From: Cynocephalus volans
Lineage: Eukaryota > Chordata > Mammalia > Dermoptera > Cynocephalidae
Assembly: GCF_027409185.1 (NCBI RefSeq)
Contig: NC_084469.1
Location: forward strand, 99,449,835-99,513,834
Length of the DNA: 64,000 nt
Direction: 5' to 3'
Part shown: positions 43,993-54,459 of the stretch, one piece after another
How positions within the stretch are numbered: position 1 is the stretch's first letter
Layout of the letters: each line of letters starts with the position of its first letter
The notes under the pieces: generated by a model
The model's database searches: none
The model's input: only the letters and a program-made list of their open reading frames with translations
What the model was told of the DNA's origin: nothing
Made by a program: the position numbers and the translations under genes

Positions 43993-44971
43993 GTGAGAAG
44001 TGGGGCTGGGAGGTGGAGGATGCAGCATCAGAACCCACACACCAGGCTTTCCACGAGGGTGCACACAGTCATGACAAACCCCAGGTCTCATTCCTGCTGC
44101 ACACAGGACAGGGAGATGAGGCTTTGCTCAGGCGTCACCAGTGCCCGGAGCCCACTCTCCAAAGCCCATGGGATCTCATTCATAGAAGAAAAGCCCCCAA
44201 ACCTTGTTCTTTTGAATTATGTTTGTTGAACGCTCACTGTGTACCCAACACCTATCAGAGCTCTGTTCTGAGGGCTGTGCTTTAAGATCATTGCAGACAA
44301 AGGGATTTTTGCAGAGGAGGGTGAACAAGGTGGGAAAGAGCCTCAGAACTGTGTCCTCTGCTTGAGGATCCCCAGGCTGTCTGGTGGCGATCACTGTCCT
44401 CACCTAGGGCCGAGGGTGCAGAGGTGTACTGGGTGCCCTATCAGACAAAGCTGAGGCCAGCGTGGGAAGTCCCAGAAATAACAATGTAACTCCCGACCAA
44501 GACTTGTCTAGTCCAGTGGAGCTTAAAGAGTTTCAGCTCACAGGAGTCTTGGGAGCACTTCAGAAAAAATCCTTGTGAGCAGATACTTTTAGGGAATACT
44601 GTTTACTCCATAGCCCTATTGCAGATATGCCGTACACATTGGCATAATGGCTCTGAAAAGTCCTGCAGGAGGAAAACCTGGTTAGCTTTGTGGAACCCAG
44701 CATTCTTTCAACGTATTCAGCATTGAATCCTTTTGGGAATCCTGTTGGGAATACATGCCTGGGGTGTTGCATGACTCCATGTATGCTGCAAAATGCTCAC
44801 AGAACACTCACAGCTGCCCAGTGGTGAAACCAGAGGGGGCTCCCCACCCCTGGAGATGAGCAAAGAGGGGACCCCCGTGGCAGGGCACTCAGGAGGGCTG
44901 GTACTCTCCTTCCTGCCCTCTTTTATCACCCAATGCCCAGCCCTCAGGCCTCGTACCCTCTCCCCCAACAG
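43993..44971. other. FBN3: FBN3 intron 29, nothing firm recognised
   Basis: No exon and no confidently assigned repeat. Confidence 0.5.
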
Positions 44972-45097
44972 ATGTGAACGAGTGTGACCTAAACCCTCAC
45001 ATCTGCCTCCACGGGAACTGCGAGAACACGAAGGGCTCCTTTGTCTGCCACTGCCAGCTGGGTTACGTCGTCAGGAAGGGGGCCACGGGTTGTTCCG
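44972..45097 (+). CDS. FBN3: FBN3 coding exon 30: cbEGF17
   Basis: Residues 1290-1332 ([29 protein letters not shown]). Complete cbEGF, very close to the matching fibrillin-1 module. Confidence 0.95.
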
Positions 45098-45330
45098 GTG
45101 AGCTGGTGGTCAGTGGTGCAGGTGGAGCGGACCCTGAAGGGCCAGCTCGGGGGTCATGGGGTCTGCCTTCCTCCCTTAGGGTGAAGCACAGTCAGAGTTC
45201 ATTCTCACAGATTTCCAACTGATGAGGTCTCATGTTCAAGCAAGAACAGAGCCCCTGGGGCTCCCCTTAAACAGCTCAGAATGGGGAGCCCCCTGTGTCC
45301 ACAGCAGCATTCCCAAAGCACACAAACCTG

Positions 45331-45440
45331 ATTTTATTTATTTATTTATTTATTGGCAGCCAGCCAGTACGGGGATCCGAACCCATGACCTTAGTGTTAT
45401 AAGGCTGCGCTCTAACCCCCTGAGCTAACTGGCCAACCCC
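45331..45440 (-). mobile_element. tRNA-Ile-derived SINE, antisense
   Basis: (ATTT)n lead, GGGGATCCGAACCCATGACC and CCTGAGCTAACTGGCC. Confidence 0.83.
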
Positions 45441-45494
45441 ATTGATGATTTTTTAAATGCTACAGGGATGAACATTTAAACATTTGCGTGGTTA

Positions 45495-45935
45495 TCGTAT
45501 TAGCTTCCTGGGGCTGCAGGAACAAATGATTCCACATCAGGTAGCCTAGAACAACAGAAATTTCTTCTCATTCCAAAACAACAGTTCTGGAGGCCAGAAG
45601 TCTGAAATCAAGATGTCAGCAGGGAGAATCTGTCCTTCCTCTCTCTTAGCTTCTGGTGGCAATCATTGGTTTGTAGAATCCTTGGTTTGTAGAAGCGTCC
45701 CCCAATCTCTGCCTTCATGTTTACATGGCAGAGTGTCTGTGTCTATATCCAAATTTCCCTTTTCTTATATGGACCGCAGTCATTGGATCAGGGCCCACCC
45801 TAATTCAGGATGACCTCATCTTAACTTGGTTACCTCTGCAAAGACACTATTTCCAAATAAGGTCGCATTCACAGGTTCCAGGACTTAAGAATTGAAATAC
45901 GTCTTGAGGGGACACAGTTCTCCCCACTCCAGTCA
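45495..45935 (-). mobile_element. MLT1-type MaLR LTR, antisense, FBN3 intron 30
   Basis: GTATTAGCTTCCTGGGGCTG, GGATCAGGGCCCACCCTAAT and ATTTCCAAATAAGGTCGC in antisense MLT1 order. Confidence 0.8.
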
Positions 45936-46475
45936 CATAGATATTTTAATGTGTGCCAGAAACAAATGTCACACCGCTGAGCATCAGACTCATGACTTCG
46001 TAGAGCTTGTTAGCGTTGATATACAATTTTCTTTTAAAGTACATTCATGTACGTGGAAACAGGAGTCTGGTAAAGAAATGTTCAGTCAAGAGGAGCTCAC
46101 TTAGGTGGTGTATGAACATTGCAGAGATTATAAGAGTGATACAAAGTTGATTCAGGATCAGAAATGCTGGTGTAGAGGGAAGTCATGGTTTGGAGAGGAG
46201 GCGTGTTCATTAGGACAGTTCCTCTTAATGTCTACCCTAAGTCTCTCAGGCTGCTGTTCCAGGCCATTTCTGAGGGCTGCCGGGAGTCGTGCCTGTTGGG
46301 TTTGGGGGGTTCCCTCTTGGGCTCTGAGTGAAGATGGGAGCTCCCCGGGTAGGTGGGATGGGGCTCTCTCTGGGCCAGCCTTTCCCGTAGGGAGGGCCCT
46401 TAGTCTCTCACTGCTGCTGTGCTGAGTCTCCTCTTCTGTGACTGGGTCCCACCACTGGGCTCCCTCTCCCCTCAG

Positions 46476-46598
46476 ACATGGATGAATGTGAGCTTGGGGA
46501 ACACAACTGTGACCTTCATGCTTCCTGCCTCAACCTCCCTGGGAGTTTCAGCTGCAGGTGCCAGCCAGGCTGGGTGGGGGATGGCTTCGAATGCCACG
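46476..46598 (+). CDS. FBN3: FBN3 coding exon 31: cbEGF18
   Basis: Residues 1332-1373 ([27 protein letters not shown]). This and the next module belong to the cbEGF subtype ending GDGFxC. The first residues are DMDEC, with a usual calcium signature. Confidence 0.95.
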
Positions 46599-46773
46599 GT
46601 GAGTACCTGGGACCAGGGGGTCCGGGCAAAGAGGAAGAGGTAGGTGGAAGGCACAGCAGGGGGGTGGTTGGGCCCAAAGCTGTCTGCGGGGGCTATTGAG
46701 GGGTTGTAGAATCTGCCTCCCTGCAGCCCCCCAATGCACACACCCGGGGGGCTCTGGGCTCCGTCTCCTGCAG

Positions 46774-46896
46774 ACCTGGATGAATGCACTGTCCAGAAGC
46801 ATCGGTGCAGCCCAAGAGCTGACTGTCTCAATGCTCCCGGCACCTACTGCTGCACCTGCCACCAGGGCTTCATTGGGGATGGCTTTTCCTGTGAAG
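46774..46896 (+). CDS. FBN3: FBN3 coding exon 32: cbEGF19 with a seventh cysteine
   Basis: Residues 1373-1414 (DLDECTVQKHRC, GFIGDGFSC). The motif before the fourth canonical cysteine reads TYCCTC where fibrillins have Y-x-C-x-C with x usually Arg. The codon at 46,848-46,850 (residue 1398) is TGC, giving seven cysteines in a domain that pairs six. A single C-to-T change from CGC, a CpG site, would explain it. The rest of the module and both splice sites look normal. Confidence 0.94.
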
Positions 46897-46951
46897 GTGA
46901 GATGTGGTGGGGGAGGGGGAGGGCCAGGGTCTAAGAGGGCCAGGGTGGGGG

Positions 46952-47036
46952 GTGATTGGCCAGTACAGGGATCGAACTCTGGAGCTTAGTGTTATCAGAA
47001 CCATGCTCTAACCAACTGAGCCGACTGGCCAGCCCT
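46952..47036 (-). mobile_element. tRNA-Ile-derived SINE, antisense
   Basis: CCAGTACAGGGATCGAACTC and CTAACCAACTGAGCCGAC. The B box complement lacks the extra base; the poly(T) lead is lost. Confidence 0.82.
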
Positions 47037-47339
47037 TCCTTGAACCCTTAAGTGCATGGGGTTACTTGCTAATTTCCAGCTTCCCTCCACCCTGGATCGT
47101 GAATAATCGGGTCCCCTCTCTGCCCTTGCAAATGAAGTTCGAGTGTCCAGAGCCACCTCTCCACACTCTGGCCCTGACTTGGTCATTTTCCCACCTGGAG
47201 TCAGGGTCTGAGTTCTTAGTGCTAATTGCCTGGGGCCTTGGGCGACAGTGAAGTGGTCGAGTGACAGGGGCCTCCTGCCCACCCCACGTGTGTCCTGGCC
47301 CAGCTGGCCCCCAGCCCTCTGCCTCTTGGGGCCCCTCAG

Positions 47340-47465
47340 ACAGGGATGAGTGTGCCGAAGACATGGACCTCTGTGAGAACGGGCAGTGCCTCAACGCGCC
47401 TGGAGGGTACCGCTGCGAATGTGAGATGGGCTTCAACCCCACAGAGGACCACCGGGCCTGCCAGG
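47340..47465 (+). CDS. FBN3: FBN3 coding exon 33: cbEGF20
   Basis: Residues 1414-1456. Begins [17 protein letters not shown]; Arg lies between the two Asp residues, a position that varies in the family. Six cysteines present. Confidence 0.95.
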
Positions 47466-47557
47466 GTGAGGCCTGGGCCAGGCGGGGTGGGGGACAGAGT
47501 GGGCGGGATCCCAGAGCAGGCTGCCTGGTGGGGCAGACTGACCTGGGGTCCCCGTAG

Positions 47558-47680
47558 ACGTGGACAAGTGTGCCCTTGGGAACCTCTGTGCATTTGGGAG
47601 CTGCGAGAACCTGCCCGGAATGTTCCGCTGCATCTGTGATGATGGTTATGAGCTGGACCGCAGTGGTGGCAACTGCACAG
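47558..47680 (+). CDS. FBN3: FBN3 coding exon 34: cbEGF21 with DVDKC
   Basis: Residues 1456-1497. The module starts DVDKC: codon 47,566-47,568 is AAG, so Lys1459 replaces the Glu that helps bind calcium in D-x-D/N-E/Q-C. A single G-to-A change from GAG would explain it. All six cysteines and the splice sites (CCCCGTAG acceptor, ACAG|GTGTGG donor) are kept, though the donor is weak. Confidence 0.94.
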
Positions 47681-47875
47681 GTGTGGGGTCAACCAGACTC
47701 AGGGGGCCGGGAGGGGAATTGCAGGAGTGAGGGTGGGGACCTTGCCTGACCCCATGTGTAGAATAGCCTCCCATCACTCCCTGATTTGTCGTCCTCTTCC
47801 CATCCCCTGAACAAATGCAGTGAATGAATGAGGGGCTCCCTGCACCACAGCTGCCAAAAAGTTCTCCCACCTGTG

Positions 47876-48081
47876 TTTTTTAAAATGAGAAAATGGTAAA
47901 TATTTTCAGCTTTGCAGGCTGCATGGTCTCTGTTGCAACCACTCAACTCTGCCATTGTAGCTGGAAAGCAGCCAGAGACGATATGTAAATGACTGGGCGT
48001 GGCCATGTGCCAATAAAACTTTATTGACACAAACAGATGGAGGACCAGATTTGGCCCCCAGATTGGAGCTTACTAACCCCT
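47876..48081 (+). mobile_element. hAT-type MER element, sense, FBN3 intron 34
   Basis: GGTCTCTGTTGCAACCACTC, GCCAATAAAACTTTATTGAC and GGAGCTTACTAACCCCTG. Confidence 0.72.
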
Positions 48082-48393
48082 GGTTTGAAAGCATTTTCCA
48101 AATGTGGGTTTTCTGTGTTGGCTGTGTGGAACCCATAACAGGGAGAGTTTACAAGGCGCAAACTTGTAAGCCAAGTATGGCAGTGCAGGGAGGGGATGGG
48201 GTTGGATGGGACAGGCCAGACTTTGGAGGCTCTGGTCCCTTCAGGTTTCTTTCCAGGAATGACATGACTTCTCTCCACAGTCCAGTGCCCAAGAGAGAAC
48301 CCTGAGGGAGGGCTGTGGTTTCTCAAAAAGAAGCTGGGAGGGAGGGGGACTGAGGGGGGGCTCCCTGCTGCTGATGGTGCCCCTGCCCTACAG

Positions 48394-48516
48394 ACGTCAA
48401 CGAGTGTGCAGACCCAGTGAACTGCATCAACGGCCTGTGTGTCAACACCCCTGGTAGCTACCTCTGCAACTGCCCTCAAGATTTTGAGCTGAACCCCAGT
48501 GGGGTGGGCTGTGTCG
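48394..48516 (+). CDS. FBN3: FBN3 coding exon 35: cbEGF22
   Basis: Residues 1497-1538 ([16 protein letters not shown]). Last of the twelve cbEGF modules before TB4; six cysteines. Confidence 0.95.
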
Positions 48517-48799
48517 GTGAGTCCATGCTTGGGTCCTATTGGGGCTCTGGGGTTAGTGGAGCTGGGTGGGCTGCAGCCTGGGTCACCTTGTTGAAATCTA
48601 CCTGCTCCTGACAAACAAGACATTGGCTGGTCCCTGACCAGAGTGGTTGTCCCTGTCATCCATTGAAGTGCAGCCTTGTGATCTAAATACACATAGGAGC
48701 ACGCACACATACACACTCACATGCACGCGTTTTCCCTGCCTGGCCCCTGTGTGATTTTTCGTGTTCACCTATTCAGAAACATTCATCCACCACACACAC

Positions 48800-48992
48800 A
48801 TATGCACACACAGATACACACATTTGCATTGAGAGACAACAGTTACACACAGAGACACAGTTACACAGAGAGACACACCGTTACACACAGAGGGAGACAC
48901 AGTTACACACAGACAATGGTTACACACAGAGACAACAGTTACACACAGAGAGACACATAGCTTACACGCACAGAGGTGTACACACACGCACG

Positions 48993-49072
<80 letters not shown>
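48800..49072. repeat. GTTACACACAGAGACA repeats leading into (CA)n, FBN3 intron 35
   Basis: Short tandem GTTACACACAGAGACA-type units to about 48,960, then CA-rich sequence that becomes uninterrupted (CA)n from about 48,995 to 49,072. It ends about 45 bases before exon 36. Confidence 0.9.
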
Positions 49073-49073
<1 letters not shown>

Positions 49074-49116
49074 TTCCCCTCTACCACTTGCTAACCATCC
49101 CTTTCTGCCTATTCAG

Positions 49117-49278
49117 ACACCCGGGTCGGAAATTGTTTTCTGGACACGCACGACCGAGGGGACGGTGGCATTTCCTGCAGCACTGAGATCGGAGTTGGCG
49201 TCACCCGAGCCTCTTGTTGTTGCTCCCTGGGCCAGGCCTGGGGCAACCCTTGTGAGCTGTGCCCGATGGCCAACACCA
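49117..49278 (+). CDS. FBN3: FBN3 coding exon 36: TB4 with RGD
   Basis: Residues 1538-1592 ([29 protein letters not shown]). RGD at residues 1551-1553 (49,155-49,163) lies in the same loop as the integrin-binding RGD of fibrillin-1 TB4. Seven TB cysteines are here. The acceptor TATTCAG is about 45 bases after a long CA dinucleotide run. Confidence 0.95.
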
Positions 49279-50248
49279 GTGAGTCTCTGTGGGGCTGGCG
49301 AGCACTGTGACCAGAGCCCCAGAGACCCAGGAGCTCAGGGGTCATCTCTGCTAATGGAAAGCCTTGGGTGACAGGGAAACTGAGAACCTAGGAGGGAGAG
49401 GGGCTCGTTCTGGGTCACGCAGTGTACTCTCTGCAGTTCACTGGCTGGGACTCTCTCCAGCGACCCTTTCTGCAGATTCTCTGTGTGTTTGCAATCACTC
49501 AGTTGCTCAGTCGGTCAACAGACATTGAGAGTTCCTCTTTGCTGTGTGTTAGGGCTTGGGGACCCAGAGATGGATGAGCCCCAGCCACTACACATTGGCC
49601 CTCACCCGTAAATCAGTGGTCCCAGGACCATGAGAGTACAGCTATCCTCAGGGTTTTTTTTTGAAGCATAGCCATGGCTCAGGAGAAAGCCGTGGAGAGA
49701 TGGGGGTAAGGAAAGGCTTCCCAGGGGAGGAGGCTTGAATGAGGTTTTGAAGGATGAGTAGGGGTTTTCCTAGCAGAGTAGAGGGAAGGGTGTACAATAC
49801 AGTGGGAATAGCACGTGCAAAGGCCTCAGGTGTGAAAAAGGGAGGTACCTGTCCACCTGTTCGGGTATGCATGTGCGTGAATGTCCAGGGTCTTCCTTTC
49901 ATGAGGGATACTTGCAGTCACACTAGAGTCTGATTTTGGATCAGAAGGACCTATCCTTCCCCACCCAACTGCCCCCACACCGCCACACAATCCATCTGCT
50001 CCCATGTTGGATGTGAACCCACATTTACACACACACACAGATACTGGATCCCCAGGCAGCTCCAGGACTGGTCATGGTCTCTTTACCCTAAGAAGCCAAA
50101 GAGACAAGGGGATGTAGTTGTTGCAGGGGAGGGATGGGGAGCCCAATCTTGAGCCCTCTTTTAGGGAACCTCCCCTCCCCTGTCTCTCCTAAGCTTGGCC
50201 CAGATACTCTGCCCTGCAGCCCCTCACTAGAGCCTGTTTCCCTTGCAG

Positions 50249-50317
50249 CAGAGTATAGAACCCTGTGCCCGGGAGGTGAGGGCTTCCGGCCCAACCCCAT
50301 CACTGTCATTCTGGAAG
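50249..50317 (+). CDS. FBN3: FBN3 coding exon 37: TB4 end
   Basis: Residues 1592-1615 ([15 protein letters not shown]). Gives the eighth TB4 cysteine and the linker to cbEGF23. Acceptor CCTTGCAG, donor GAAG|GTGAGT. Confidence 0.93.
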
Positions 50318-50524
50318 GTGAGTTCCTGGAAAACCATCTGTCCATCCACCCGCGGGCTGATCTTTTTCTCATCCTCACCTCACCAAAGCGCAGAGTTGGG
50401 CAGCTTGGGGTGGAAGAGAACAGATCCTCCCACCTGGAATCCAGGCAGCAGGACCAAACTATGCTTTTTACTTGTGTTGAACTCTTTATCTATTCTTTCA
50501 GCCATTTCCTTTTCCACTTGTTGG

Positions 50525-50865
50525 TCTATTGATCCATCCATCCTTCCTTCCAGCTTTCCATCCCCTGTCCACCCCCATTTACTCATCCATCCATCTGTCC
50601 TTTCATCCATCCATCTCCCTTCCTGCCTTCATCCATCCTTTCATCTTTTCATCCACCCACCACCTATCCACCCACCCACCCATTCATCTGTTCATCCATC
50701 CAATCACCTGTCCATCCACTCATTCATCTTCTCATTCATTGACCCACTTTCTTATTGACCATCTGCTACTTTTCATATCTTTCTATCCACCCATTCATCC
50801 ATCCATCTTCCCATCCATCCTCCCGTCCTTCCTTCCTTCCATCCATCCATCCATCCTATCCACAG
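50525..50865. repeat. (ATCC)n tract, FBN3 intron 37
   Basis: CATCCATCCATC, CACCCATC and TTCCTTCCATCC units over about 340 bases. Confidence 0.88.
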
Positions 50866-50987
50866 GGAGTGATGAGGTTGGAGGAGACATTCCATCCAGA
50901 GAGAACTATGATGGATAGAAGGATGGACTAACACATGAAAGAAAAGGAGTTGAATTCAGGGTGACATTAACTCTTGGGGATCCTTGA

Positions 50988-51227
<240 letters not shown>

Positions 51228-51639
51228 TAGACTCTCTCCCTCCTTCCCTACGTTTCTGCCCTGCCAAGTTTCATGAGGGTCGGGAAGGGAAGGTCTCATT
51301 TGAATGCCTTGATCTCGTCTTTTCTCTGCTGCTCCTTCTCCCCCTTGCCTGACCTCTGTCCTCTGCCCTCTACCCACTCAAAATGATCTGGCTTTACAAT
51401 AGCAGCCATGCTTTTCCCTTGGGCAAACGCTGACCAAACCCAGAGCTAAGAGTGGGAAGGAAAAGACAGGAACAGGAATGGAATGGCCCTACCTTCCCTT
51501 CAAGCAGCAGTTCACCTATCTCTCTGTTGTTCTTGTTTGAACATAGTAGTAATAGCCAACAACCAATGGGTGTCTATGACTTTGTCACCACTGTGCTGAG
51601 CATCCTCGCTGGCCATTCATTCATTCACCACAACAGCCC

Positions 51640-51795
51640 CATGAGGGGGGTGTTTCTATTATGATCCCATTTTTCAGGTGCAGAAACTAAGGCTTGAAGA
51701 GATTAAGTGACTTATCCAGAGGTATCAGCTACTAAGTGATGGAGTCTGGCTCTGAGCCCAGCTATTCCAAACCTTGAGCCTGAGCTCTTTTAATG
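51640..51795 (+). mobile_element. MIR-family fragment
   Basis: CCCATTTTTCAGGTGCAGAA, GATTAAGTGACTTATCCAG and GGAGTCTGGCTCTGAGCC. An (ATTC)n run follows at 51,808-51,842. Confidence 0.65.
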
Positions 51796-52346
51796 CAGTG
51801 TACCAAATTCATTCATTCATTCACTCATTCATTCATCCATCCCTTTTCTTCCTTTCAGTCAGTATTAACTGAGCACCCATACGTGGACAGACACTGAAAT
51901 CAGCACAAGGCTAACATTTCTTTTACACTGAGCAACATTGTTTTGAAACTCAAGAAAATAGTGAAGGAAGAGAGAAGCTTAAGATCTAAACACAAATTTC
52001 CTTTGTACATGGAGGTGGGAGCTGTCAAACCAAAATCAGAACCCAAACTGCTTGCAAAATAACTCATCCCTCCTTCCCTCCCCCAACCCAGAGCATATCA
52101 AGGGAAAAAGAGAAAAGTGTTAGCAACACACAAGGTGGGTGTGCTGTATGTCTTGTCACAGGTGGGGAGATTTCAACCTGAATGTTGACTTGGATGTGAA
52201 TTCTTGCCAGGCCAGTTTGTACCCCTCAGGGCTGCAGTTTTTGCAGCCATTTCCAGCAATCAGACTTGGGGATGTGAGACTTGTGGAGTCATATGGGGCC
52301 TGGTGCTGAGAAAGGCTCCAAGCTTGGTTTAATACTTGCTGTTGCT

Positions 52347-52442
52347 ACCTTGAAATTCTTCATATATTTTGAACAAGGAGGTTTTGATACTCACCTTGAA
52401 ATTCTTCATATATTTTGAACAAAGAGGCTTTGATACTCACTT
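52347..52442. repeat. 46-base tandem duplication
   Basis: ACCTTGAAATTCTTCATAT through GATACTC occurs twice, 46 bases apart, with about two differences. Confidence 0.85.
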
Positions 52443-52479
52443 TGCACAGGGAAAATTCTCTTAACGGGTCCTGGTTGAA

Positions 52480-54053
52480 CAGTTTTTTCCACTCCTAGAA
52501 TTGCTGGGTCTTATAGTAATTCTCTGGAACTGCCAGACTTTTCTGCACCAGCTGTACAATTTTATATTCCCACCAGCCATGTAGGAGGGTTTCAGTTTCT
52601 CCATATTCTTGCCAATGTTTGTTATTTCCATTTCTTAAAGTTATACCATCCTACTGGGTTTGAAGTAGTATCTCATTGTGGTTTTGATTTGCATTTCCCT
52701 AATGATTAATAATGTTGAGCATTTTTTCATGTACTTGTTGGCCATTTGTATCTCTTCTTTGAAGAAATGTCTATTCAGGTCTTTTGCCCATTTTAAAGTT
52801 AGTTTGTCTTTTTGTTGTTGAGTTGTAAGAGTTCTTTATATATGCTGGATACTAGACCCTTATCAGATATGATTTGCAAAAGTTTCTCCTGTTCTGTGGG
52901 TTGTCTTTTCATTTTCTTGATACTTCCCTTTGATGCACAAAAAATCTTACTTTTGGACTGGCTTGATAGCTCAACTGGTCAGAGCTCAGAGTTGTAACAC
53001 CAAGGTCGAGGGTTCAGATCCCCATACAGACCAGCTACCAAAAAGTAAATAAATAAATAGATAGTTGGACTGAATTATGTCATCAGCTCAGACATTCTGT
53101 TAAAACAAAAGTCTTAATTTTGATGAAATCCAATTTAACCTGTGTTGTTTTTTTTTTTTCTCTATTGCTTGGGTTTTTGGTATCATGTAGAAGAATTGAT
53201 TGTCAAATCCAGGGTCATTCAGAATTACCCCTGTGTTTTCCTCCAAGACTTTTATAGTCTTAGCTCTTACAGTTAGGTCTCTGTTGCATTTTGAGTTAAT
53301 TTTTGCACCTTATGTGAAGTAGAGGTTCAACTTTATTCTTTTGCTTGTGCAGATCCAGTTGTCCTGGCATCATTTGATGATGAGATTGTTCTTTCCTCGT
53401 TGAATGGTCTCAGCACATACAGGTTTCTTTCTGGACTTGCACATCTATTCTATTGGTTTTTATGTCTATCCTTATGCCAGTTCCACACTGTTTCGAAATT
53501 GAGAGTCCTCCAACTTTGTTTTCCTTTTTCAGGATTGTTTTGACTATTTGGGATCCCTTGACATTCCATATGAATTTTAGGATAAGCTTTTTCGTTTCTG
53601 CAAGAAAGGTCATTGAGATCCTGATGGGGATTATGTTAAACCTGTAGGTGGCTTTGGAAAGTATTGTCATTTTAACAAGTTAGTCTTCCAGTCCATGAAC
53701 ATGGTATGTTTTTCCATTTAGTTAGGTCTTTAATTTCTTTCAGCAATGTTTTATAGTTTTTAGTGTACAAGGCTTGTACAGGGTTTTAGTGTACAAGGCT
53801 TGATACACACTTGGTACCAATTGGTCAAAATGTGTTGTTTAATTTCCACATACTTTTCTGATTCTCCTTCTGTTATCGACTTGCAGTTTTATTCCATTGT
53901 AGTTGGAAAAGATACTTGTATGGTTTTAATATTTTTAAATTTATTGAGACTTGTTTTGAGGCCTAGTATATGGCCTATTCTGGAGAATTTTCCATGTGCA
54001 CTTGAGGAAAATGTGTATTCTGCTGTTGTTGGCTTGTATACTCTATAGATTTC
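52480..54053 (-). mobile_element. L1, antisense, left part, FBN3 intron 38
   Basis: GAATTGCTGGGTCTTATAG, TATCTCATTGTGGTTTTG and TCTTTATATATGCTGGATAC are antisense L1 ORF2 end and 3' UTR. Split by a SINE at 52,956 and an LTR at 54,054. Confidence 0.88.
52956..53062 (+). mobile_element. tRNA-Ile-derived SINE in L1
   Basis: GATAGCTCAACTGGTCAGAG, GGGTTCAGATCCCC and a (AAAT)n tail. Confidence 0.82.
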
Positions 54054-54459
54054 TGTTTTAGTCTGTTTTGTGTTGCTATAACAGAATACCTGAGACTGGG
54101 CAATTTATAAAGAACAGAGGTTTATTTGGCTTATGATTCTGGGACAGCTGCATCTGCATGGGCCTCAAGCTGCTTCTACTCATGGCAGAAAAGTGGCAGG
54201 CAGCCAGTGGGTACAAGCAGATCACATGGCAAGAGGAAGCAAGAGAGAGAGAGAGGAGGTGCCAGGGTCCTATATACAACAAGCTCTCATGGGAACTAAT
54301 AGAGTGAGAACTCACTCACTACCCCTCCTCCCCCAGGGAGAGCATTAATCCATTCATGAGGGATCCGCCCCCATGACTCAATCAGTTTCCAACACTGCCA
54401 TATTGGGGATCAGATTTCCACATGAGTTTTGGAGGGGACAACACATCCAAACTCCATCA
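54054..54459 (-). mobile_element. MST-type MaLR LTR, antisense, in L1
   Basis: Starts TGTTTTAGTCTGTTTTG and ends AAACTCCATCA. Flanks ATTTC and ATATC are a 5-base target duplication with one change. The L1 sequence is continuous across it. MST LTRs are younger than MLT1. Confidence 0.82.

Noticed and set aside
48800-49072. CRISPR-like array from regular GTTACACACAGAGACA units
   Set aside because: Units are adjacent without unique spacers, and this is a mammalian intron; it is a simple tandem repeat.
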